A DNA stretch of 5,043 bases from an uncultured Eubacteriaceae bacterium (GTDB lineage Bacteria; Bacillota; Clostridia; Eubacteriales; Eubacteriaceae): NCBI GenBank assembly GCA_947625175.1, contig CANQNI010000122.1:1-5043 (forward strand), in the 5' to 3' direction. The notes under the pieces were generated by a model that was not told the DNA's origin, did no database searches, and was given only the letters and a program-made list of their open reading frames with translations. Below, in pieces: positions 1 to 4,594 of this stretch (positions are counted from its first letter, which is position 1; the number at the start of each line of letters is the position of its first letter). The position numbers and the translations under genes are program-made.

Positions 1-1
1 G

Positions 2-247
2 ACTGATAAAGAAAATGAGAAAAAAGACTCCTACTATTACCATAACGGAGTAATGGCATGGGATTTAATTGATGAAATTCTGGATTATCATGAGGGAAAT
101 TTAACTAACCGAGAAGCTGGTATTTTGTACAATATCATGAAATATTTACTCAGATTTCCCTACAAAGGACAAAGAGAAAGTGATTTAAAGAAAGCTAAAA
201 CTTATATAGACCAGCTAATTGGAGACTATTTTGATGAAATAGATTAA
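2..247 (+). CDS. DUF3310 (SaV-like) phage protein, 5'-partial
   Basis: This reading frame is open to the left edge, so the gene is cut and its true start lies outside the window. The visible 81 residues fit the conserved core of DUF3310 (SaV-like) phage proteins: an N-terminal tyrosine/histidine-glycine stretch (SYYYHNG) followed by AWDLIDEI, then a helix ending in IMKYLLRFPYKG, then DLKKAKTYIDQLI near the C-terminus. The family is common among small early phage genes, and phage T7 gp1.7, a nucleotide kinase, is as I recall related. The activity of this copy is therefore unproven, with nucleotide metabolism the best guess. An internal ATG at 53 could be mistaken for the start, but GGAG lies only 2 nt before it and the family core begins upstream of it. 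The next gene follows after 10 nt, so the two are probably co-transcribed. Family assignment is by eye. Confidence 0.72.
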   Translation, partial: TDKENEKKDSYYYHNGVMAWDLIDEILDYHEGNLTNREAGILYNIMKYLLRFPYKGQRESDLKKAKTYIDQLIGDYFDEID

Positions 248-257
248 GAGGTTTTAA

Positions 258-461
258 ATGAAATTATTAATTGATTATCTCGCTATAATCGGAATATTTG
301 GTCTGATTATATTCATGCTTGAGATACTGTCAGTATTAATTATTGGATTATATGAAGAAATTAGAGATGAGGTTAAAAGAGAATTTATGGGATATACTCC
401 AAAAAATACTAAACTGAGAAAGAAATATAAAATTCCTAAACCTAAAGATAATAAGACCTAA
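258..461 (+). CDS. Small single-pass membrane protein
   Basis: This 67-aa protein has a long hydrophobic stretch at about residues 3-32, rich in I, L, F and G with one aspartate near its start, followed by a charged, lysine-rich tail (ending PKPKDNKT). That layout suggests one membrane helix with a basic cytoplasmic C-terminus. The start is well supported: AAGAGG lies 6 nt before the ATG. It follows the DUF3310 gene after 10 nt in the same direction, so it belongs to the same operon. No catalytic motif is visible and I do not recognise the family. A holin is possible by shape only, but a single helix in an early-gene cluster is weak support for that. Confidence 0.7.
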   Translation: MKLLIDYLAIIGIFGLIIFMLEILSVLIIGLYEEIRDEVKREFMGYTPKNTKLRKKYKIPKPKDNKT

Positions 462-484
462 ACGGATCGTATACTTTCACCTAC

Positions 485-823
485 ATGGATCCAGAAATAA
501 TCAAAGAGTTACAAAAGTATGGGAAGCTGTACTCTTATGATTCGAAAAATGGATTCAGATACCGCCTAAGTCTTAAAGCTGATAGTAACACAATTATCAG
601 CCTTGTCAAAATAATAGGCTCTTATGGTTACAAAGATGATCTTTGGGAACTAGCCTGTCTCCGTAATGGTACCACCAGGAATGTTCTCGGTTATGTTCGG
701 GATAATGAATTAATTTCTTATGTTAAAACCGTCAATGATTTCATTTTGGAAAATAAGGAAAAAATTCAGAGTGGGGATAAAAAAGTTCCCACTTGGTTTT
801 CAGATTTACCTATGGAGATTTAA
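485..823 (+). CDS. Hypothetical phage protein, 112 aa
   Basis: This is a small soluble protein that I do not recognise. It is mixed alpha/beta in appearance, with a conserved-looking middle (YGYKDDLWELACLRNG) and a helical C-terminal third ending in WFSDLPMEI. No signal peptide, membrane segment or metal-binding motif is visible. Its stop codon directly abuts the ATG of the next gene, which supports it as a real gene in a coupled operon. The start is less certain: no Shine-Dalgarno sequence lies before the ATG, and the frame upstream has no other ATG, GTG or TTG before its stop at 452-454. A TATACT box at 470-475 would put a transcript start almost at the ATG, so leaderless translation is one option. 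Re-initiation after the upstream stop, 23 nt away, is another. Confidence 0.72.
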   Translation: MDPEIIKELQKYGKLYSYDSKNGFRYRLSLKADSNTIISLVKIIGSYGYKDDLWELACLRNGTTRNVLGYVRDNELISYVKTVNDFILENKEKIQSGDKKVPTWFSDLPMEI

Positions 824-1066
824 ATGAAGAAAAATATATATAAGAAAATTTTAAAATGGGAAGATAACTTAGGAACTATAGACTGTGACGTTGAATACAT
901 GATAACTGTTATTAATGATGAGTATTCAGAAGGTAATGACTCTTTTAAACTGGGACGGATTGCTACCCTGCTTTCAATTCTGGAGAAGAAAATAGATAAA
1001 GTTCATATGGATATTTACCATCTTATAAACCGATATCCAGAGATTATTGAAAAAGGAAGTAACTAA
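824..1066 (+). CDS. Hypothetical phage protein, 80 aa
   Basis: This is a small protein of unknown function, predicted to be mostly helical, with lysine-rich ends and an acidic centre. The ATG follows directly on the TAA of the preceding gene. A TGGAGA ribosome site inside that gene's last codons lies 6 nt upstream, so the two genes are translationally coupled. No domain, metal-binding motif or membrane segment is visible. The next gene lies in the same frame, 9 nt beyond the stop codon. The family is not recognised; gene reality is supported by the ribosome site and the tight packing. Confidence 0.72.
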   Translation: MKKNIYKKILKWEDNLGTIDCDVEYMITVINDEYSEGNDSFKLGRIATLLSILEKKIDKVHMDIYHLINRYPEIIEKGSN

Positions 1067-1075
1067 CTCCTTACT

Positions 1076-1693
1076 ATGGGAAAATCACATTATTTTGTCG
1101 CTCCACCTCCTAAACCAGAAGAGGGGATTAAATACTGTGTAAACTGTGGTAAAGCTTTTCCCAAACAAGGTAAAAGAAAATATTGCTCTCCAGAATGTTA
1201 TAAAGAAGCTACCAAAAAGATTAAAGCTCAGTGGTATCAGGATAATAGAAAAAGAATAAATAATAGAAAGAAGCGTTATCTCAAGAAAATAAAGAAATAT
1301 GAAAAACCACCTCTGCATGAAAAAAAGGTGAGTCACTTCATTCTCAGATCCAGAGATTTAATCATTAAAAGAGAATTAATCAAAATGGAGCTCCTGGACT
1401 TTCAGGTGTTTTCTGATAACCATTTTAGAGAATTACCACCTGTTAAAATGGAGAGCGCAAAATATCATGTTCGAAGGGACAGAGTAGCGTTTATTCAGGA
1501 AAGATTAAGAGAGTTTGATTTATTTTTTGATCAGGTTCTTAAAGTGAGGGCAGATTATGAACTCCGGGACGACTCCTACTATCCAGAAAACAACATAAGT
1601 AGAATAGATAAGCCATGGGTTCATAAGCATACAGCTGATATTTTAGAGAAACATTTAGAACTATACGAGGACAGAGACCACCCGGTTATCTAA
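1076..1693 (+). CDS. Zinc-finger phage protein, 205 aa
   Basis: The N-terminal part carries a four-cysteine zinc-binding motif, C21-x2-C24-x12-C37-x3-C41, in the context CVNCGKAF...RKYCSPECYKEA, typical of small treble-clef or ribbon fingers in phage proteins. A very basic segment (about residues 46-77, rich in K and R) follows directly, which suggests nucleic-acid binding. The rest is a charged, helical region with a conserved-looking end (DKPWVHKH then a leucine-rich helix) that I do not recognise. No HNH nuclease motif is visible despite the similar finger style. The ATG has no Shine-Dalgarno at a usable distance; AAGGAAG lies about 16 nt away, before the upstream stop. Translation probably depends on re-initiation from the preceding gene, whose TAA is 9 nt upstream in the same frame. 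Its last codons contain the first copy of the CC-rich heptamer array. Confidence 0.78.
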   Translation: MGKSHYFVAPPPKPEEGIKYCVNCGKAFPKQGKRKYCSPECYKEATKKIKAQWYQDNRKRINNRKKRYLKKIKKYEKPPLHEKKVSHFILRSRDLIIKRELIKMELLDFQVFSDNHFRELPPVKMESAKYHVRRDRVAFIQERLREFDLFFDQVLKVRADYELRDDSYYPENNISRIDKPWVHKHTADILEKHLELYEDRDHPVI

Positions 1694-1799
1694 TTTAACC
1701 ACCTCAAATAAGTTTAGAATACCAAATTAATAACCACCTAAATTTTATTCTGCCTCCTAGTTTCTAAACTCGACCACCCCATATTAGCTCTGACCTCCT
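1677..1799 (+). repeat. Array of six CC-rich heptamers at about 20-bp intervals
   Basis: Six copies of a motif close to ACCACCT/ACCTCCT begin at 1677, 1698, 1733, 1752, 1773 and 1793. The intervals are 21, 35, 19, 21 and 20 bp, separated by AT-rich spacers. The first copy lies in the last codons of the zinc-finger gene and the others in the non-coding gap before the regulator gene. Spacing of about two helical turns places most copies on the same face of the DNA, as expected for binding sites of a regulator or initiator protein. The array ends about 60 bp before the predicted transcription start. The repeats are seen directly; the binding role is inference. Single copies of the motif also occur inside coding sequence (for example 1306 and 1435), so part of the pattern could be chance. 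Confidence 0.45.
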
Positions 1800-1823
1800 A
1801 CTTTAAGGACTGACAAAATTAAA

Positions 1824-1851
1824 TTAAACTGTTCTTTCCTTCCTTTATAAT
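1824..1851 (+). promoter_or_regulatory. Promoter for the ArpU/RinA-like gene
   Basis: A perfect TATAAT -10 box at 1846-1851 is preceded, 16 nt upstream, by a poor -35 match (TTAAAC). Transcription would start near 1858, about 40 nt before the regulator's start. A good -10 with a weak -35 and an upstream repeat array is the usual look of an activator-dependent promoter. The 1694-1897 gap holds this promoter, the heptamer array and a very AT-rich leader, and no convincing gene. Confidence 0.5.
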
Positions 1852-1885
1852 ATATTAATTTTAATTCTAATTTTCTGGCACTTAG

Positions 1886-1894
1886 AAAAGAGGA
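1886..1894 (+). promoter_or_regulatory. Ribosome binding site that points to a non-AUG start
   Basis: AAAAGAGGA is the only good Shine-Dalgarno in this stretch and sits just after an in-frame TAG (1883-1885). The codons at a workable distance are ATT (1895) and ATA (1898), both in the frame of the regulator. GAGG ends 4 nt before the ATA and 1 nt before the ATT, which favours ATA. Confidence 0.55.
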
Positions 1895-1897
1895 ATT

Positions 1898-2392
1898 ATA
1901 GAAACACAAACTTTACAGGATCAGATAACGGAACTCAAAGAGAAAAACAAAATCTCTCAGGAAGAGTTCGATAGAAGAGTTGAACGGTTAAAGGAATATA
2001 AATATATTCAGATTGATTTTGATTATTATGTTCTGGAACTCGAAAGAATTAAATCCCAAAAGCTTATGCTAACCAAAGTTCTCACAGGACAACCATCAGG
2101 GAATGTCAGTAAGAAACCAGAGGATCGTTGGACGGATTTAATGGACTACACTGATGAAATACAGGAATTTCTGGAAAATACAATCAGAAGAAAACTACAC
2201 GAACTGGAATTAATTGAGACAGCAGTAAGTGACTTAAGACCAAGAGAACAGGCTATTTTAACAGCTCGTTATATCCTTGGTTTAGAGTTTAGTGAGATTT
2301 TAAGGAAGTTTCCAGTAAGTGAGAGAACCATGTACCGGATTCATCATGATGCTATCGAACATCTTAACATGGAACCGTTAGACACCCAGTAA
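1898..2392 (+). CDS. ArpU/RinA-like phage late transcription regulator, non-AUG start
   Basis: The product looks like an ArpU/RinA-type regulator, the family that turns on late (packaging and structural) genes in phages of Gram-positive bacteria. From the ATA start it would be 164 aa. A charged helical N-terminal region of about 60 residues is followed by the loop TGQPSGN, then a long helix, then a sigma-region-4-like helix-turn-helix at about residues 114-156 (LRPREQAILTARYILGL, then VSERTMYRIHHDAIEHL). The only ATG is at 2066, which removes 56 residues including most of the helical N-terminus and has no ribosome site. The frame is open upstream to a TAG at 1883-1885 with no ATG, GTG or TTG, but a good ribosome site stands before ATT-ATA. 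A rare start codon, or an ATG lost by mutation or sequencing error, is likely. A terminator follows 6 nt after the stop. Confidence 0.7.
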   Translation: METQTLQDQITELKEKNKISQEEFDRRVERLKEYKYIQIDFDYYVLELERIKSQKLMLTKVLTGQPSGNVSKKPEDRWTDLMDYTDEIQEFLENTIRRKLHELELIETAVSDLRPREQAILTARYILGLEFSEILRKFPVSERTMYRIHHDAIEHLNMEPLDTQ

Positions 2393-2398
2393 CATAAG

Positions 2399-2431
2399 TA
2401 CCATCTGCATGACGTGTAGGTGGTATTTTTT
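2399..2431 (+). terminator. Rho-independent terminator of the plus-strand unit
   Basis: An 11-bp stem (2399-2409 with 2415-2425, including two G-U pairs) closes a TGACG loop and is followed by six T residues. It begins 6 nt after the regulator's stop codon and should stop transcription before it meets the convergent minus-strand unit. Confidence 0.85.
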
Positions 2432-2500
2432 ATGCGCGCGTGGGGATATTTTGAGAATAAAAAAAGCGGACTGCTCAGGGCATATCCGCAAATTACTTAA
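2432..2500 (+). CDS. Possible 22-aa peptide after the terminator
   Basis: An ATG follows directly on the terminator T-run and opens 22 codons (MRAWGYFENKKSGLLRAYPQ then IT). An AGGTGG ribosome-like site lies 8 nt upstream, inside the right arm of the terminator stem. The ORF spans the whole minus-strand terminator hairpin, which may by itself dictate much of the peptide. It would be read only from transcripts that pass the terminator, and the ribosome site would be hidden by the hairpin. It could be a small regulated peptide, a remnant of a longer gene or chance. I do not recognise it. Confidence 0.2.
   Translation: MRAWGYFENKKSGLLRAYPQIT
2459..2489 (-). terminator. Rho-independent terminator of the minus-strand unit
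   Basis: On the minus strand GCGGA pairs with TCCGC (5 bp), with an inner TGC/GCA pairing around a CCTGA loop, followed by seven T residues. It lies about 60 nt past the XRE stop codon and back to back with the plus-strand terminator. It can end both the XRE operon transcript and the candidate small RNA started just upstream. Confidence 0.8.
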
Positions 2501-2516
2501 TAATAATTTAAAGTGT
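2459..2516 (-). ncRNA. Candidate small RNA of about 58 nt
   Basis: A strong-looking minus-strand promoter (2523-2551) would start transcription near 2516, and the terminator ends it near 2459. The predicted RNA has an AU-rich 5' part of about 27 nt and a terminator hairpin with a U-tail. No open reading frame with a ribosome site is visible inside it. It is complementary to the possible 22-aa ORF on the other strand. If it reads past the terminator it becomes antisense to the end of the regulator gene. Promoter and terminator are seen in the sequence; the RNA itself is inferred. Confidence 0.38.
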
Positions 2517-2522
2517 TTAATC

Positions 2523-2551
2523 ATTATATCACATTTTTACTTGTTTTCCAA
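2523..2551 (-). promoter_or_regulatory. Extended -10 promoter downstream of the XRE gene
   Basis: On the minus strand TTGGAA (2551-2546, four of six matches to TTGACA) is followed after exactly 17 nt by a perfect TATAAT (2528-2523), preceded by TGA as in extended -10 promoters. It begins directly after the XRE stop codon and points into the terminator, so it does not drive any visible protein gene. Confidence 0.55.
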
Positions 2552-3352
2552 TTATTTACTGATTTTAAACTTCTGGAACTGACTGTATAACCCCTCATAA
2601 AACTCCAGCTCTGATATTTCTTCCTTCTTTGTCTTTTGAATTCTCAAAGGGGTAATGTACTGATCACTACTATATTTATAATAAACAATATCTTTTTGAG
2701 TCTCTGTACTAATCCACTCACAACCATAAACCTCAGAAAACATCAGGTTATCACTCTTATCAAACACACTGACAGCCGCTTTTAAGTCGCCTCCAGTCGG
2801 TAATGGTGTATAAACCAGGAATGACAGCGCATGACTGTTAAAGCGGGGGTCAAGGTTGGTTAGATTTTTATTTCTGGTAGTGTAATGGTTTGTGGGTTTA
2901 TCTAAATACTCTTTATTAAGTTTATAAACCTCTGTTGTATTCTGGTGCTCGTGATCCACGTCAGGGTTTAAGAACTCATATTCAGTTTTTAGAAGCGGAA
3001 ACTCTTTAGTGGTTCTCCTGATATTAGTACCGATAACAAAACCACCATTATCATAATCTTGTCTAAACTGATAGTATAAATTCTTTAGACCTCTTATCCT
3101 GTCAACTAACTTGGTAATCCCAAAAACCTGTGAGCTGGTGCCATCCAGTTCATAGTCCTCCAGAATATCCTCCAACTTAACCCCAAGACCACGTGCAAAG
3201 GCTGTTAAGAGATTTAAGTTAAGACTGGTTATCTCTCTTTCTCCAGATAATACTTTCTCCAGTGAGTCGGAGCGGTTGATACCTCCTGTATTCTTGGTTA
3301 GTTGATAAGTACTGATATTGCTTTCTTCTAATAATTTCTTTAATTTATTCAT
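2552..3352 (-). CDS. XRE-family helix-turn-helix protein with unknown C-terminal domain
   Basis: This DNA-binding protein is 266 aa from the ATG. Residues 1-66 look like an XRE-type helix-turn-helix: LKKLLEESNISTYQLTKNTG, a recognition-helix region (INRSDSLEKVLSGE), then LNLLTAFARGLGVKLEDIL. This form is somewhat divergent. The remaining 200 residues are a charged, beta-rich region with no motif I recognise; there is no HExxH peptidase and no LexA-type serine/lysine cleavage pattern. It is long for a phage repressor, so a sensing or partner-binding domain is likely. A TTG three codons upstream (3361) is an alternative start; neither has a Shine-Dalgarno. The clamp gene's stop lies 31 nt upstream, and a terminator-like hairpin fills most of that gap, so expression depends on read-through or other control. 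Autoregulation is possible but not shown. Confidence 0.75.
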   Translation of the reverse strand: MNKLKKLLEESNISTYQLTKNTGGINRSDSLEKVLSGEREITSLNLNLLTAFARGLGVKLEDILEDYELDGTSSQVFGITKLVDRIRGLKNLYYQFRQDYDNGGFVIGTNIRRTTKEFPLLKTEYEFLNPDVDHEHQNTTEVYKLNKEYLDKPTNHYTTRNKNLTNLDPRFNSHALSFLVYTPLPTGGDLKAAVSVFDKSDNLMFSEVYGCEWISTETQKDIVYYKYSSDQYITPLRIQKTKKEEISELEFYEGLYSQFQKFKISK

Positions 3353-3362
3353 TTTAATCAAG

Positions 3363-3385
3363 AAAAAAGGGAGGTTTAACTCCCT
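3363..3385 (-). terminator. Terminator-like hairpin between clamp and XRE genes
   Basis: On the minus strand AGGGAG pairs with CTCCCT (6 bp, no mismatch) around a 6-nt loop (TTAAAC), followed by a T-run of six. It begins in the stop codon of the clamp gene and ends just before the XRE start. The short stem suggests partial termination. The left arm, AGGGAG, is also the only Shine-Dalgarno-like sequence near the XRE gene, but it lies too far upstream (18 nt or more) to serve directly. Confidence 0.55.
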
Positions 3386-4520
3386 ACTTTAACATTATTG
3401 GTAATACTAAATACTCATTGTTTTCATTCTTTATATAAACCGGACTCGTACTTCCACATAACTGCATAGTGACAACTCTATCATCAATATTATTTAAACA
3501 ATCTACTAAATAATAAGGATTAAAACCGATTTTAAGTTCATAAGCATGTTTTATATCAAAAGTAGCTTTTATATTATTGTATTTGTTATGAACTGTAGTA
3601 ACATCTTTATTAATTTCAAATATTACTGGATCCTCACTAACTTTAGTTTGTTTTTTAGTAATACTGTTTAAAGTTTTCTTTAAGTCTCTGGTTTCTAAAA
3701 CTAAAACTCTTTTATTTCCTCTGGCAGAAGAAAGTAAGTCCTGATAGTCAAAGAATTCACCTTCATTATTATTTCCAGCCAAAATAATATCGTTAATCTT
3801 AACATAAACAACTTTATTACTGTCATCTACCATTATATCGATTTTTTCTAAATCTTTAATGTTATTTTTGAGTAGATTAATCAGGTTATTGATAAAAGTA
3901 CTATTTAAATTAACCTCCAGATCATCTCCCGTTACATTATAGTTAGTTGTCATTAATTTATAGCCATCTATGCCCGCGAGCGTCATTTTTTCATTTTCAA
4001 CTTTTAAATTAATACAAGAAATTATTGGATATAACACATCTCTTTTAGCGGTAAACTTCAACATAGTAGTCAGGTTTTTAATTAAGCCTTTAATTTCTTT
4101 GGTTCCACCTAGTTTGAGAGTTACCTTACTTTTAACTTCTTCAGGTTTTAAAACATTATAATCCGAAGCATCTCCAACTGTATCAAGTGAATAGGATAAA
4201 AACTCCTTGGAAACTTCAACATTATTGTCATCAACTGTTATTGTCGCTTTACCTTCCAACTCATCCAGATCTTTTATGGTATCCAGAAGCTCGTAATAGT
4301 TCCCGACAAATTCCACCTGGTTTTCGGATTTACTCCATTTATCATAACTTGTAATGGTAAACGGATCCTTTAAATTAATAGCACTTACTTCAGTTCCATC
4401 TTGATTACTTTTAATCTTAACATAATGAAAAGTCTTATTTACTTTATTGGTTTTAATACTGTTTAAAGTATCTAACATAGAAATTGTATTTACATCTATT
4501 GTGTTTTTGTTGATAGTCAC
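3384..4520 (-). CDS. dnaN: DNA polymerase III beta sliding clamp-like protein
   Basis: This 378-aa protein resembles the bacterial beta clamp, a dimeric ring that tethers DNA polymerase to DNA, and has the usual family length. Three repeated domains can be traced: domain 1 at about 1-125 (divergent), domain 2 at 130-262 with the family signature GIDGYKL (183-189) and GEFFDYQDLL (254-263), and domain 3 at 268-378 with IGFNPYYLVDCLNNI (331-345) and the C-terminal LVLPIMLK. DGYKL and the LPIM tail form the pocket that binds polymerases and other partners in known clamps, and both are close to consensus, so the pocket is probably functional. The start is GTG with AAAGGA 9 nt upstream. The initiation region is duplicated just upstream. 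The divergence suggests a phage version that may recruit a phage polymerase, but none is visible here. The gene sits between a 69-aa gene and an XRE gene. Confidence 0.9.
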   Translation of the reverse strand: MTINKNTIDVNTISMLDTLNSIKTNKVNKTFHYVKIKSNQDGTEVSAINLKDPFTITSYDKWSKSENQVEFVGNYYELLDTIKDLDELEGKATITVDDNNVEVSKEFLSYSLDTVGDASDYNVLKPEEVKSKVTLKLGGTKEIKGLIKNLTTMLKFTAKRDVLYPIISCINLKVENEKMTLAGIDGYKLMTTNYNVTGDDLEVNLNSTFINNLINLLKNNIKDLEKIDIMVDDSNKVVYVKINDIILAGNNNEGEFFDYQDLLSSARGNKRVLVLETRDLKKTLNSITKKQTKVSEDPVIFEINKDVTTVHNKYNNIKATFDIKHAYELKIGFNPYYLVDCLNNIDDRVVTMQLCGSTSPVYIKNENNEYLVLPIMLK

Positions 4521-4587
4521 TTTTGTTTTTCCTTTCGTATTTAAAATAATTTTGTTATAATAGTCCTGTTGATAGTCTCTTTTGTTT
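4508..4587. repeat. 21-bp direct repeat around the clamp gene start
   Basis: Positions 4508-4528 and 4567-4587 match at 20 of 21 bases, 59 bp apart. The downstream copy holds the clamp gene's GTG start and first codons. The upstream copy has GAG in place of GTG. On the minus strand similarity extends further into an A-rich AAGAAAAAC/AAGGAAAAAC stretch that includes the ribosome site. It looks like a local duplication of the initiation region, or a pair of operator sites. Confidence 0.7.
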
Positions 4588-4594
4588 GTTTTTC

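Noticed and set aside
27..38. Twelve-base match between 27-38 and 1570-1581 (GACTCCTACTAT)
   Set aside because: Both copies are coding (Asp-Ser-Tyr-Tyr) in unrelated proteins, and the match does not extend; likely coincidence.
1064..1078. Stop-codon read-through joining the 80-aa and zinc-finger proteins
   Set aside because: They share a frame with one TAA between them, but there is no known read-through context or structure, and re-initiation at the ATG is simpler.
1085..1336. Minus-strand reading frame of 83 codons opposite the zinc-finger gene
   Set aside because: It is a hydrophobic shadow of a lysine-rich coding strand, and the opposite gene has clear cysteine motifs.
1684..1700. Hairpin GGTTA/TAACC at the end of the zinc-finger gene as a terminator
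   Set aside because: The stem is five base pairs, AT-rich and not followed by a T-run.
1677..1799. CRISPR-like array
   Set aside because: The repeated unit is only about 7 bp and imperfect, with no 23-37 bp repeats and no cas genes.
1720..1800. GGAGG/GGTGG sites on the minus strand as ribosome sites for small genes
   Set aside because: The only frame after a suitable site is about 14 codons with poor spacing; the CC-rich repeats explain these sites better.
3970..4161. Plus-strand reading frame of 63 codons inside the clamp gene
   Set aside because: It lies wholly within the clamp coding sequence and has no domain of its own; it is a shadow frame.
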